From positions 62,001-126,000 of the forward strand of contig NZ_MLCL01000023.1 of NCBI RefSeq assembly GCF_001942625.1: DNA of 64,000 bases, written 5' to 3'. Positions within the stretch are counted from its first letter, which is position 1, and every line of letters starts with the position of its first letter. Made by a program: the position numbers and the translations under genes. The DNA comes from Mycobacterium syngnathidarum (GTDB lineage Bacteria > Actinomycetota > Actinomycetes > Mycobacteriales > Mycobacteriaceae). This document shows, piece by piece, positions 8,614 to 17,974 of this stretch. Under the pieces are notes generated by a model. The model was not told where the DNA came from. It did not search any database and worked only from the letters and a program-made list of their open reading frames with translations.

Positions 8614-8904
8614 ATGAAACACATGGCTGGTCGCAAGCGGCATTCCGCGGAGGACATCGTGCGCAAGCTGCGCCGCGCCGATGAGCTCGCTGCCGAGGGT
8701 AAGACCGGTGAGGAGATCGCCGCCGAGCTGGAGGTGTCGCCGGCCACGCTCTACAACTGGCGCCGCACCTACGGCGGGATGGACACCGACGCCGCCAAGG
8801 AGCTCAAGGAGCTGCGCGAGCAGAACGCGCGCCTCAAGAAGCTGTTGGCCGAGGCCGAGTTGGAAAAGGACGCGCTGCGGGAGGTCGCCAAGGGAAAATT
8901 CTGA
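8614..8904 (+). CDS. IS3-family transposase OrfA
   Basis: This 96-residue protein has an N-terminal helix-turn-helix at residues 8-50 (AEDIVRKLRRADELAAEGKT, then VSPATLYNWRRTYGG) and a leucine-zipper coiled coil at about 60-90. It binds the IS ends and is the N-terminal half of the OrfAB transposase. It ends at TGA 8902-8904. The upstream GGGAAAATT would let ribosomes slip one base back into the orfB frame. Confidence 0.85.
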   Translation: MKHMAGRKRHSAEDIVRKLRRADELAAEGKTGEEIAAELEVSPATLYNWRRTYGGMDTDAAKELKELREQNARLKKLLAEAELEKDALREVAKGKF

Positions 8905-8927
8905 GCCCAGCTGCCAAGCGCCGCGCT

Positions 8928-9767
8928 GTGGACATGCTCAAGGACGTTTTGGGCATGTCGGAGCGGTTGGCGTGCAAGGCCGTTGGGCTGGCCCGCTCCA
9001 CCTACCGCCGGCTCCCGCTGGCTCAGACCCCAGAGGATCCTGACGCCGGCATGAGGGCCTGGCTGCGCGCCTATGCCACCAAACATCCCTGCCATGGGTT
9101 CCGCCGTGCGTGGGCGGCGTTGCGCTACGACGAGCGTCGTGAGGTCAACAAGAAGAGGATCCACCGGCTGTGGCGCGAAGAGGGCCTGCAGGTGCGGGTG
9201 CACAGCCCGCGCAAGCGGGCCGGGGTGTCCTCGATCCCGCCGATCGTCGCGGATGCACCGAATGTGGTGTGGGCGATCGATTTCCAGTACGACTCCACCG
9301 TCGACGGCAAGGCGATCAAGATCGCGTCGATGATCGACGAACACACCCGCGTTTCGCTGCTGAATGTGGTGGAACGCTCGATCACCGCCGACCGGCTCGT
9401 CGACGAACTCGAAGCCGTGTTCGCGGCGGCCGTCGGGCCGCCGAAAGTGCTGCGGATGGACAACGGACCAGAGTTCATTTCCCAAGCGCTGCAACAGTTC
9501 TGCGAAAACAGGGTCGGCATGGTCTACATCCCGCCGGGCACGCCGTGGAACAACGGCCACATCGAATCGTTCAACAACCGACTACGCAAGGAGTGCCTCA
9601 ACCGCAACCACTGGAACACCCTGCTCGAAGCCCGAGTGGTCATCGGCGACTTCAAGCACGACCACAACCACCGCCACCGCCACTCAGCCCTGGGCTACAT
9701 GACCCCGGCCGAGTACGCTGCGGCATGCAGGCACACCCACACCCCGATGGCCTGCCAGATCAACTGA
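8928..9767 (+). CDS. IS3-family transposase OrfB (DDE integrase)
   Basis: This 279-residue frame contains the IS3 helix-turn-helix region (HGFRRAWAALRYDERR) and an rve integrase core. The DDE triad is visible as the first Asp in WAIDFQYD, the second in RMDNGPEF and the Glu in HIESFNNRLRKE. The frame extends upstream without a stop through ILSPAAKRRAV to the frameshift site at 8895-8898. The functional product is therefore probably the OrfAB fusion, with GTG 8928 an alternative independent start. Confidence 0.85.
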   Translation: MDMLKDVLGMSERLACKAVGLARSTYRRLPLAQTPEDPDAGMRAWLRAYATKHPCHGFRRAWAALRYDERREVNKKRIHRLWREEGLQVRVHSPRKRAGVSSIPPIVADAPNVVWAIDFQYDSTVDGKAIKIASMIDEHTRVSLLNVVERSITADRLVDELEAVFAAAVGPPKVLRMDNGPEFISQALQQFCENRVGMVYIPPGTPWNNGHIESFNNRLRKECLNRNHWNTLLEARVVIGDFKHDHNHRHRHSALGYMTPAEYAAACRHTHTPMACQIN

Positions 9768-9933
9768 ATCCGGATCAACAAACCCGACTCTGAAACCGGG
9801 TGGACTCAGTAACGGGGACTCGCCAGTAGCTTGCGTTGTCAGCGTGCCCAGGTAATGTGGTTGCACCGGACAACGCCCTGGCCTGCAACAACGTCATCGC
9901 AAACGGCATCGGCACCGAACTCGGGGCGGTTCA

Positions 9934-12879
9934 TCAGCCCGCCTTCTTCTGGTACGTGGCTTTGAAGACAGCCTCTTCGAGCCAGCGTTTGAAGCTGTCA
10001 TTGTCCTGGAACGCCTTGAACAACTGGGTCTCGTCGGAGATCAAGCCAAACATGGCATTGCTGAGCGCCCGATTCATCTCGACGCGAGCGTTCACCGGGT
10101 CATCATTGGCCTGTGCGTGCCGGTAGGCCTCATCCTCGGCAACGATCCGCGGGATCTCTTCGGTAATGCGGCGCTGAATGCGGTCCTTGTCTTCCCACGC
10201 GATGCTGCCGAAGTGGTCGTTGAAGCTCTTCACAATCTCCGACAGCTTCTCCAGCTCAGGTTCAGCTTTGTGCCCCCCGCCGGCGCTGGGAGCAGGTTCG
10301 AGGGAACCGTCCTCGTCCTCGAGCACGATTTTCATCGCAATCTGTTTTTCTGCGCGGTACGACTCCAGGTCAATGTTCTCTAGAATCCCCGCGGCAAGGT
10401 CGTCTTCGGCCGGCGCTGGGATCTTCGGCACGAGATTGTCGAGGAAGATCGCACGCTTTTCCCACTCGACACTGCCATACGGCAGGACCGCCGACAGGAA
10501 GTTGTATGTGCGCAGGAACGCCTTAGCGTCACCCTTGAACTTCACCTGGTCGTCTTCATCCAGAAGTTCGATGTACTCGGCTACGCACTGGTCGAGGATT
10601 GGGTCAAGTTCGTCGCGCCCCGCGCCGTCGAGATAACGGGCAACGAATGTGTCGACGTGCTCGGATGTATACACGGCGAAGCTGTCGAGGTCGTTGACGA
10701 GGTCGTGAAGCTTATTGGGGTCGGTCTCTTCCGCGAGCACAGTGGTCCGGTAGTACGGGTCAAAGGAACTCTTGATGATCTCGGCGTCGTTCGCGAAATC
10801 GAAAACGAAGGTGTCGCGCTTCGCGGGGTGTGCTCGGTTCAGACGCGAAAGCGTCTGCACGGCAAGCACTCCCGACAGCGTCTTGTCGACGTACATCGTG
10901 TGCATCAGCGGCTCGTCATAACCCGTCTGAAACTTGTTGGCGACGACAAGGATTCGGTACGGATCTTCTTTGATCTTCCCGGCAATAGCGGCTGAGGGGA
11001 AGCCGTTCAGACTGGATTCAGTGGCCTTCTCGCCCAAGTAGTCATGTTCGCCGGAGAAGGCGACGATGGCCTGATACGGGCTCCTACGGGCGGCCAACGC
11101 AGCGCGGATCGCGTGGAAGTACTCGATGCAACGCTCAATCGACGAGGTCACGATCATGGCGCGTGCTTGGCCACCGACTTTCTGCTTGGCGATCACCTGA
11201 TCGAGGAAGTGCTCGACCATGATCTGCGCCTTCTGCGCTATCGCATGCTTGTTGCCCTCGACGTACGCTCGGAGTTTTTTGGAGGCACGCTTGGTGTCGA
11301 ATTCTGGGTCGTCGTCGACGGTCTTCATCAACTTGTAGTAGCTACCGACCGGGGTGTAGTTAGCCAGCACGTCCACGATGAAGCCCTCTTGGATGGCTTG
11401 TTTCATCGTGTACGAGTGGAAGGGTTTGTGGCCGACGGTGCCATCTGGGTTCTGAACGGGCTCGCCGAACATCTCGAGTGTCTTGTTCTTGGGCGTGGCA
11501 GTGAAGGCGAAGTAGCTTGCGTTGGGCAGCATCTTCTTGCTGTCGATGATCGCGTTGATCTGGTCTTCGAAGGTGATCTCATCATCGTCGTCGGAACTCC
11601 GCACCCCGGCGAGCGCCCGTGACACCGCCGCCGAGGTCTTGGAGCCCTGCGAAGAATGCGCCTCGTCAATGATGATGGCGAAGTTCCGGTCGCGGTGCCC
11701 GGCCCCAATGTCGTCGAGGATGTACGGGAACTTCTGCACCGTGGTGATGATGATCTTTTTCCCGGCGGTGATCGCGCGGCGCAGATCACCGGAGCGGTCG
11801 GCATGCACCACGGTCGAACCGACCTGCAGGAATGACTTGATGGTCTGGGTGAGTTGGCTGTCGAGGATGATTCGATCGGTCACAACTATGATCGAGTCGA
11901 ATGCCACCTTGTTGGCGTATGTAGCTTCGGTGAGCTGGTGGGTGAGCCAGGCGATGGAGTTTGACTTGCCGCTGCCCGCCGAGTGCTGGATCAAATATCG
12001 GCGCCCCGCACCATGAGTCGCAACGTCGGCGAGAAGGCTGCGGACGACGTCGAGTTGGTGGAAGCGCGGAAAGATCGCCTTCCGCGCTTTCCTGCCGGTT
12101 TTCGGGTCCTTCTCCTCAACGATGTGCGCATAGTTCTCGATGATCCCGGCGAGGCGGTCCGGCGCGAGGACGCGTCGCCACAGGTAGTCCGTCTTGAGGC
12201 CATCGGGGTTCGGTGGGTTGCCTGCGCCATCTTTGTAGCCCTGGTCGAAGGGCAGGAACCACGACGACTTGCCCTTGAGTTCGGTGCAGAACTTCACCCG
12301 TTGGTCGTCGACAGCGAAATGGGCGATGGTGCGCCCGAATCCGAATAGTGGGTCGCGCGAATCACGGTGGCGCTGATACTGCTGGACAGCGTCCTCCACA
12401 GTCTGCTTGGTGATGTTGTTCTTCAGCTCGAAGGTAAAGATCGGCAGTCCGTTGACGAAGGCGACCAGGTCGACCGCGTCACCCGGGTTGCTGACACTGT
12501 GGTGCACCTGCCGGGTGATGACGAATCGGTTGGCCGCGAACAGTTCTGCGGCCTTCACGTTCCCGCCGGTCGGTGTCGGGTAGTAGAGGTCGAGGTGGTG
12601 ACCAAGGTGGTCGACGCCGTTGCGGAGCAGATGCACGACGCCACGTTTGGTGATCTCGCCTTGGAGCCGGGCCAGGAACTTATGATGAGCCGACGAGTCT
12701 TCTGTAAGCCCAAGTGCCTCAACGAGGTAGGGCTGAGTTGCCGCAACGAAGGACGCCAGCGCGCCGATGTCGAGGGCATATGAGGCGTTGAAGTCGGCAG
12801 GCCGACCCTCGCTCCAGCCGCCGTTGGTCATCTGGTCGACGATGAGCGTTTCCAGGCTCTCCTCGTTGAGTCTCCGCAC
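9934..12879 (-). CDS. hsdR: Type I restriction enzyme R subunit (RM1 HsdR)
   Basis: This 981-residue protein is the ATP-driven translocase/nuclease of the resident RM1 system. The N-terminal nuclease domain shows the PD-ExK-type segment FTFELKNNITKQTVEDAVQQ. The helicase motor has Walker A HSAGSGKSNSIAWL, the DEAH box IIIDEAHSSQG and the motif TATPKNKT. A C-terminal helical region follows. I chose the GTG at 12879 because a GGGGGAG ribosome site lies within the end of higA, one base upstream of the start. It looks intact. Without a whole HsdM1, however, it should not form an active type I complex. It is the last gene of the RM1 operon. Confidence 0.9.
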   Translation of the reverse strand: MRRLNEESLETLIVDQMTNGGWSEGRPADFNASYALDIGALASFVAATQPYLVEALGLTEDSSAHHKFLARLQGEITKRGVVHLLRNGVDHLGHHLDLYYPTPTGGNVKAAELFAANRFVITRQVHHSVSNPGDAVDLVAFVNGLPIFTFELKNNITKQTVEDAVQQYQRHRDSRDPLFGFGRTIAHFAVDDQRVKFCTELKGKSSWFLPFDQGYKDGAGNPPNPDGLKTDYLWRRVLAPDRLAGIIENYAHIVEEKDPKTGRKARKAIFPRFHQLDVVRSLLADVATHGAGRRYLIQHSAGSGKSNSIAWLTHQLTEATYANKVAFDSIIVVTDRIILDSQLTQTIKSFLQVGSTVVHADRSGDLRRAITAGKKIIITTVQKFPYILDDIGAGHRDRNFAIIIDEAHSSQGSKTSAAVSRALAGVRSSDDDDEITFEDQINAIIDSKKMLPNASYFAFTATPKNKTLEMFGEPVQNPDGTVGHKPFHSYTMKQAIQEGFIVDVLANYTPVGSYYKLMKTVDDDPEFDTKRASKKLRAYVEGNKHAIAQKAQIMVEHFLDQVIAKQKVGGQARAMIVTSSIERCIEYFHAIRAALAARRSPYQAIVAFSGEHDYLGEKATESSLNGFPSAAIAGKIKEDPYRILVVANKFQTGYDEPLMHTMYVDKTLSGVLAVQTLSRLNRAHPAKRDTFVFDFANDAEIIKSSFDPYYRTTVLAEETDPNKLHDLVNDLDSFAVYTSEHVDTFVARYLDGAGRDELDPILDQCVAEYIELLDEDDQVKFKGDAKAFLRTYNFLSAVLPYGSVEWEKRAIFLDNLVPKIPAPAEDDLAAGILENIDLESYRAEKQIAMKIVLEDEDGSLEPAPSAGGGHKAEPELEKLSEIVKSFNDHFGSIAWEDKDRIQRRITEEIPRIVAEDEAYRHAQANDDPVNARVEMNRALSNAMFGLISDETQLFKAFQDNDSFKRWLEEAVFKATYQKKAG

Positions 12880-12880
12880 G

Positions 12881-13960
12881 TCACTCCCCCTTCTTACCTG
12901 CGTCCCACTCCAGGGTGATCTTGAGTTCATGCCCCCATTTGAAATCACCTGTAAGACGTTGCGCCTGGCCGAGCACGATGCTCGGCGCAATGCCGAGTTC
13001 ACTGGCGAGTTCGCGTATCGCCATGATGTTGCGGTCCGTCGGCAGCCGGTCACAGTAGGCCTCGGGGACTAGAGTCCGTGACGCAAATTCGTCGGCTTCG
13101 TCTTCGGCCGCATTGTGCGTGCCATCTTTGCCCTGCAGAAAGACCGTCTTGTGACCATGCAACAAAACGTGCCCGAGTTCGTGGAACAGGGTGAACCAGA
13201 GCTGATCATCCTTCTTGCCACGCACGGAAAGCTGCACGACCGGATGGCCGGCAATCCATCGGGTCGCACCGTGCACGCCGAATCCTGGGATCGGAGGTAT
13301 AAGGCACAGCGCAACACCAGCTTCATGCAGCAGCCTTTCAGCCTCGGCGATCGCCGCGACCGGGTTTGACTGCGCCGTTAGCGAACGCAATTGCGGGACC
13401 AGCGCTTCGAGTGCAGCCTTGTTGAAATCAGGCAGATCGTCGATCTTGACGAGCCGCTCCCCGAGCGCGAGCCACGTTGCACGCTCGTAGGTCTTGTCAT
13501 TTTCGAGGGCGGCCTTGCGGTAGGCGACTTTGGCGTGCACCCAGGTCGCATTGAACGCGTCGAGGTGCCCTATGCCGAGGATCGGTAGGAGTTCGCGGAC
13601 CGTGCCTGCCTTGTCCCGGGCGGACGCGGTGATGAACTTCCACTTGCGCAGGTATGCCAGCGGAAAGCCCTTCGCTTGCTCGTACTGGGCGGCGAGTTTG
13701 TCTTCTTCTGCGAGGCGGGCCAGATCTTCGCGATACCCGGCCTCGAAACGATTCCAGATCCTCGCCGGGATACCAGTGACCCGCTCCAACCCGAGCGCGA
13801 CAGTCGCAGACAGCGGAGCCTTGCCGGACAGCAGTTCGGAGACATGCTTGGGGGTGACGTCGAGCCGACGTGCGAGCTCGGCGGCGTTGATGCCGTGCTC
13901 GTCAAGCCACTCCTCGATGTGCTCACCGGGAGCAACGGCGTAATTCGGTAGAGCGGTCAT
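12881..13960 (-). CDS. higA: HigA-family antitoxin fused to an ImmA/IrrE metallopeptidase domain
   Basis: This 359-residue protein has an N-terminal XRE/HigA helix-turn-helix at about residues 10-70 (EEWLDEHGINAAELARRLDV, then HVSELLSGKAPLS). A C-terminal ImmA/IrrE (M78-like) domain follows, with the zinc motif HELGHVLLH near residue 260 and a downstream EDEADEFA glutamate. It is probably the antitoxin for HigB just upstream and a repressor of their shared promoter. I chose ATG 13960 because GGGAG sits upstream; a start at 14011 would overlap higB by 20 bp. The peptidase domain could link antitoxin stability to a signal, which is inference. Confidence 0.8.
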   Translation of the reverse strand: MTALPNYAVAPGEHIEEWLDEHGINAAELARRLDVTPKHVSELLSGKAPLSATVALGLERVTGIPARIWNRFEAGYREDLARLAEEDKLAAQYEQAKGFPLAYLRKWKFITASARDKAGTVRELLPILGIGHLDAFNATWVHAKVAYRKAALENDKTYERATWLALGERLVKIDDLPDFNKAALEALVPQLRSLTAQSNPVAAIAEAERLLHEAGVALCLIPPIPGFGVHGATRWIAGHPVVQLSVRGKKDDQLWFTLFHELGHVLLHGHKTVFLQGKDGTHNAAEDEADEFASRTLVPEAYCDRLPTDRNIMAIRELASELGIAPSIVLGQAQRLTGDFKWGHELKITLEWDAGKKGE

Positions 13961-13991
13961 GGTCGGCTCCCTTCGTGCATTGTCGTGGTTG

Positions 13992-14288
13992 TCAGCGCTT
14001 GTGGTAGTCAACGATCTCGACGACGAGAACCGTGATGGCTTCGTCGACAGGTTCGACTATGAGCCGCCAATTCCCGGTCAGCCTGCCCGACCACTGTCCG
14101 ATGCGGTCAGCGGACATCGCTTCCCATCTGCCAGCGAGGAACAGCAAGTCGCCCATCTCGGACACCTGACGCAGCTCATTGATGCGCAAACGGAGCGCCT
14201 TCGCCATCTGCGCACCCAGCTTGCGCTGCATATAACGTTCGTCAGTGCATCGACGCTCGAGCTCATTGTCCGCATAACGCAGCTCCAT
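13992..14288 (-). CDS. higB: HigB/RelE-like toxin
   Basis: This 98-residue protein has the RelE/HigB fold signature, with basic residues through KLGAQMAKALRLRINELRQV. The family ending is GRLTGNWRLIVEPVD and IVDYHKR. HigB toxins cut mRNA on the ribosome. The order toxin-then-antitoxin is the higBA arrangement. The pair sits between hsdS1 and hsdR1 inside the RM1 operon. It has its own palindromic operator over the start codon, so it is probably transcribed independently of the broken hsdM1. Confidence 0.8.
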   Translation of the reverse strand: MELRYADNELERRCTDERYMQRKLGAQMAKALRLRINELRQVSEMGDLLFLAGRWEAMSADRIGQWSGRLTGNWRLIVEPVDEAITVLVVEIVDYHKR

Positions 14289-14312
14289 AGTGTTACCTAA
14301 ATCGTAACACTA
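14288..14312. promoter_or_regulatory. Palindromic operator of higBA
   Basis: TAGTGTTAC (14288-14296) and GTAACACTA (14304-14312) form a perfect 9-bp inverted repeat with a 7-bp spacer overlapping the higB start. It lies in the 51-bp gap after hsdS1. This is the place and shape expected for HigA autorepression. Confidence 0.65.
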
Positions 14313-14339
14313 ATGCCCGTCGGCGGCGAGCACGAAAGA

Positions 14340-15731
14340 TCACTCATCGCCGCCCTCAGCCACCTCATCCAGCTCGTCATCGGAATCCGCGGCAACGGCG
14401 ACGACCGCCTCGCCGGCATCCGGCAATGTCGCGGCGATCGCCCGCACGTCGACCTGACCAGTCACCACGTCGGCGACGAGGCAGGTGCGGAATTCTTGGA
14501 GCAGAGCAATTTCACTCTGTGCCTGCGCTATAGCGGCATCAGAAGGAGTGATCTCTTCTTCGATCGCTTTGACGAGCTGGGATTGCCGTAGTAGAGGTGG
14601 AACGAGTATCACAAGTGACCGGACGTCCTCAACATTGATCCTGCGAAATGTTGATCCTACGAGGATAAGCTCAAGCTGTGCTCTCATAGCATTCGATTGC
14701 AGGTAGTGGTTCAGGAAGTACGGGTTCTGGTCCTTCGAACGCAAGAGGCAAACATCCTGTCCCATCGCGAAAGTTTCGTCTGTATCCACTACCGCGGCTG
14801 CACCAACGCCAACATTCCTGCAATAGATAAGATCGCCACGTCGCGGCTCGCGGCCACCCTCGATCAGGCTTTCGAAGCTTGCCTTATCCGTTCTCTTTGC
14901 GTCTGAGAGGTCAAGCAGAAAGCGCTGCGCCTGCGAGACACTCGCCAGTGGGATCCCCTCATCCACAAAGGGCACGGTGAGGTGCTTGCAGTCGGTGACA
15001 GACCAGTACCGTTTAAGCGGCGCGACATCCCAGCCGCGTGGAACGTCTCCGAGCCACGGGACCCCGGATGCAACGAGTTCCGACTGCCCAACTCCTTGAG
15101 TCACGATCGCATTTGCAACGCTGCGCTTCTGCTCATTTAGGAGTCCGACGAGACGACGTTTGGCGGCGATGGCCTTGTCGATGCGGGCGTTCGCGTGCGC
15201 GAGATACTTCACGATCGCTGCCTGCTCTTCGGCCGGTGGGACCGGAAAGCGGACCATCTTGAAGTGTTCCGGCCGAAGACTCCACTGGTCCGAGGTGATC
15301 CCGTACGACCAACGCTCAGCCTCCTTCGCGAACATCGGCGTTCGGACGACATGATGGAAATAGTCGCTCAGGCCCGACCTCGGCGTCATTACGACGTATG
15401 CCGGACTGACGATTCCCCGATAAGCCGACCTACCCGCGGCGCCCTGCCATGCGCGCATCTTGTTGTAGACGACATCACCGGGTTCAACGAGCTTGTACTT
15501 GGACTTGTCCGCGTTCGATGAGTCCTTCTTTGCAGTTGTCGAAAGCAGATCAGCTTGACGGATGACTCCTCGGCCAATTGTGACTGACAGCATTTCCTCG
15601 TCTACGAAACCAGCTTGCTTCCGTTCGGCAAAAATCGTCCGTGCCGGCTTCCAGCTCCAATTGGCGGGGACTTGAGTTACCCAATTACCTGCGGGCGCAT
15701 AGGCCTCGTAGCGCGGCAGATCTCGAAACAT
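14340..15731 (-). CDS. hsdS: Type I restriction-modification specificity subunit (RM1 HsdS)
   Basis: This 463-residue subunit reads the DNA target for the RM1 complex. Two variable target-recognition regions (about 1-190 and 220-400) are each followed by a conserved helical spacer. These are seen as IVKYLAHANARIDKAIAAKR and LLNEQKRSVANAIVTQGV after the first, and IAQAQSEIALLQEFRTCLVA near the end. The start ATG overlaps the hsdM1 stop by four bases (ATGA), so translation was coupled to HsdM1. The gene is intact. Its partner methyltransferase is split by the 16.9-kb element, which probably makes it silent. The acidic tail is unusual but harmless. Confidence 0.9.
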   Translation of the reverse strand: MFRDLPRYEAYAPAGNWVTQVPANWSWKPARTIFAERKQAGFVDEEMLSVTIGRGVIRQADLLSTTAKKDSSNADKSKYKLVEPGDVVYNKMRAWQGAAGRSAYRGIVSPAYVVMTPRSGLSDYFHHVVRTPMFAKEAERWSYGITSDQWSLRPEHFKMVRFPVPPAEEQAAIVKYLAHANARIDKAIAAKRRLVGLLNEQKRSVANAIVTQGVGQSELVASGVPWLGDVPRGWDVAPLKRYWSVTDCKHLTVPFVDEGIPLASVSQAQRFLLDLSDAKRTDKASFESLIEGGREPRRGDLIYCRNVGVGAAAVVDTDETFAMGQDVCLLRSKDQNPYFLNHYLQSNAMRAQLELILVGSTFRRINVEDVRSLVILVPPLLRQSQLVKAIEEEITPSDAAIAQAQSEIALLQEFRTCLVADVVTGQVDVRAIAATLPDAGEAVVAVAADSDDELDEVAEGGDE

Positions 15732-16795
15732 CAGTCCTCACCTGCGATCTCAGCGATCAGATCTTCGGTCTCGACTTCCAGAGCCCGGATGTCGGCCTGG
15801 ATCTCGGCGAGAGTCCGCATCGGTGCGGGCTTGTAGAAGTGCCGGGTGAAAGAGATTTCGTAGCCGATCTTGGTCTTCGACTCATCGATCCAGGCGTCCG
15901 CGGCGTAGGGCGTGACCTCGCGACGGAAGAACGCCTCGATGCCGTCGGCGTACTCACCGGGTGCTTCGGTGAGCGGCACCTGCTCCGTGTCCCGCAGTTC
16001 GGTGTCAGGCTCGTACTCGACTACGCGGGTGCGTCCGTCGATCACGGACTCGTAGCGGCCATGCAACGGATCGGGTTTCGCAGCATGCGGCAGTGCCTTC
16101 TTGATGATGGGAGACGCGGACTCGTCGCGAATACCATCTTCCTTGAGCGCCTTGATCTCCTTGGCGGTGTATACCTTGTTCGGGTCGACACCGCGGATCC
16201 GCAGTGGACGCTCGACCGTGATCTTCGAATAGCCGAATTCGATACCGTCTAATACCTTCGAGTGGTCGGGGTCTTCATACTCATCGAACGCCGTAAATGC
16301 CTCGAGGACCTTGTTGGCGTCGGTAGGACTAATCTCAACACCCTTCTCCCCGAGGTTTTTCCGAAGTGGGGTGGACCATCCGGTGGCGTCGATGAGTTGC
16401 ACTTTGCCCTTGCGGCGCTCCTCCTTCCGGTTGGTGAGCACCCATACATAGGTAGCGATGCCGGTGTTGTAAAACATCTTCAGCGGCAACGCGACAATCG
16501 CCTCGAGCCAGTCGTTTTCGATGATCCAGCGGCGCATGTTGCTCTCGCCCTGACCCGCATCACCGGTGAACAGCGAAGAGCCGTTGTGCACCGAGGCGAT
16601 CCGCGAGCCGCGCGGGGTGTCCCGCTTCATCTTCGAGATCAGGTTCGCCAGGAACATCAGTTGGCCGTCGCTGCTGCGGGTGACGAGCGAGTATTCGCTG
16701 TCGCCGTCGTGCGTGACGACGAAGCGCGGGTCGATGATTTTCTTCGCGCCACCGAGCCGGTCTTGGTCGGCCTTCCAGCTCTTGCCGTAGGGCGG
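15731..16795 (-). pseudogene. hsdM: RM1 HsdM, C-terminal fragment (from the NPPY motif onward)
   Basis: This is the 3' part of the resident type I methyltransferase gene, separated from its 5' part by a 16.9-kb insertion. The open frame enters from the element and becomes HsdM sequence exactly at CCG CCC TAC, reading PPYGKSWKADQDR. It continues with RSSDGQLMFLANL, HNGSSLFTGDAGQGESN and WVLTNRKEERR to a stop overlapping hsdS1. From TAC 16789 there are 352 codons before the stop. An internal start (M at 16657) might yield a useless fragment. It lacks the SAM-binding motif I, which is in the other half. Confidence 0.9.
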
Positions 16796-16820
16796 TTCCG
16801 TACAGGGTTTCGGCGTGTTG
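16789..16820. other. Left att junction (attL) and left terminal repeat of the 16.9-kb element
   Basis: Host sequence ends in CCGTA, followed by the 6-bp core GGGCGG (16790-16795). The element then begins with TTCCGTA (16796-16802), followed after seven bases by TCGGCGTGTTG (16810-16820). The same two blocks occur inverted at the right end (33687-33709). Confidence 0.8.
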
Positions 16821-16937
16821 CAAAATCCGGTGTGAGGAAGCCTTGGTAGTGACGCCCCTCAAGTTTGAATCCGTTGTAGTGATGAATAATCGATGGATCA
16901 CCCGCGCAAGGCTGTCGAGTAGTCGTAGCGTTCTGTC

Positions 16938-17885
16938 ATGTCCGAAACTCCCGACGTGAGCGTCCCGGCCAGCGAGCGAACCGTTGCTGCGATGCTCCCG
17001 CGAGAGTCGGTCCGCTCGGTCTACATCGACATGGTGTACTGCCCCGACGGCCCCGTTGCTACCAAAGGAAGCGAACTCCGTGAACTTGCCACAGGGACCG
17101 CGTTCTTCTATGAATCTGACGGGGCCAACTACCTCATCACGGCCTGGCACAACGTGACCGGTAAGCACCCGGAAACTGGTGAGTACCTCGGGGAGTACGC
17201 TGTATCGCCAACCCATTTCAGGCTGACATTCCTGGCGCCTCCTCCGACTGAGGCAGGCTGGCAGCTCACGGCATCGCCGGGCAACCCGACCACGGCGCAG
17301 GTACAGATGCCGATCAGTCAGTATCTGCTGCCGTTGCTACGTGAGGATTGGAGTCCCGCTTGGCTAGAGCACCCGGCACTCGGAAAGAGCATGGACGTTG
17401 TCGCGCTGTCGCTTGCGCGTCTCCCCGCACGAACGGTGTTGTCGAGGTGGAATGAACCTCGCACCGGCGTTGACATGTCGCAAGAGATCGAATGGCCTCG
17501 TTTGAGCGCCGGTGCTGACGTTTTCATCGTCGGATTCCCGTATCGCATTTCCACTGGGCCGTTCCTCCCACTGTGGATTCGCGGAACGATCGCATCCGAA
17601 CCGACATTCGGCCATATGCGCAACGGTGAGATCCTGCCACTGATGCTCGTCGACGCGCGTACGCGCAAAGGCCAGTCAGGATCACCGGTAATCCGGCATG
17701 TCCCGATGCGACAGTTTGTGATAGCCAAGGACGGGAAACCGGGTCTGAGCACCGGGAATCATTCTGAACTTGTTGGTGTGTACTCGGGACGAACAAGCGA
17801 CGAGTCCGACCTTGGATTCGTTTGGTTCGTTGATCAGATCGACGAAATCGTGAAGCAGGATCGGGAAGATTCCTCAGTGGACTAG
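16938..17885 (+). CDS. Trypsin-like serine protease (element cargo)
   Basis: This 315-residue protein has no signal peptide, so it probably acts in the cytosol. The chymotrypsin-fold triad is readable: His71 in LITAWHNV, Asp153 in KSMDVVAL and Ser247 in RKGQSGSPV. No C-terminal PDZ domain is seen. It is the only plus-strand gene in the element, 142 bp in from the left end, and converges on the ApeA-like gene. Trypsin-like domains occur as effectors in several bacterial defence systems, so a defence role is plausible, but no target can be named. The ATG at 16938 begins MSETPDVSV. Confidence 0.8.
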   Translation: MSETPDVSVPASERTVAAMLPRESVRSVYIDMVYCPDGPVATKGSELRELATGTAFFYESDGANYLITAWHNVTGKHPETGEYLGEYAVSPTHFRLTFLAPPPTEAGWQLTASPGNPTTAQVQMPISQYLLPLLREDWSPAWLEHPALGKSMDVVALSLARLPARTVLSRWNEPRTGVDMSQEIEWPRLSAGADVFIVGFPYRISTGPFLPLWIRGTIASEPTFGHMRNGEILPLMLVDARTRKGQSGSPVIRHVPMRQFVIAKDGKPGLSTGNHSELVGVYSGRTSDESDLGFVWFVDQIDEIVKQDREDSSVD

Positions 17886-17974
17886 CCGACCACCGCGGCG
17901 ATGCTGGGCAAAGCGACTCTCGACACCGAACGGGGCGCTACGGAGCGGAAGGCTGACCATCGTCGAGGCGCGCC

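Larger units (their letters stand above)
8560..9808 (+). mobile_element. IS3-family insertion sequence (about 1.25 kb)
   Basis: The element has imperfect terminal inverted repeats of about 23 bp. The left end starts TGAGTCC and contains GTTTTAGAGTC. The right end, read inward, starts TGAGTCC and contains GTTTCAGAGTC. It holds an orfA/orfB pair with an apparent -1 frameshift at a run of four A residues (8895-8898). Both genes look intact, so it may be active. No matching 3-bp target duplication is seen (GAA on the left, GTA on the right), so flanks may have changed after insertion. It lies between the truncated AbiEii gene and hsdR1. Confidence 0.85.

Noticed and set aside
9806..9825. Partial similarity of the sequence after the IS (AACGGGGACTCGCC) to the tRNA T-arm complement
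   Set aside because: The match is short and interrupted, and lies beside the IS rather than at an island border, so it is most likely chance.
15731..16657. HsdM1 C-terminal frame as an independent complete gene starting at Met 16657
   Set aside because: HsdM homology continues upstream without a break to the NPPY codons at 16795, and the SAM-binding half lies intact at 33.7-34.6 kb.
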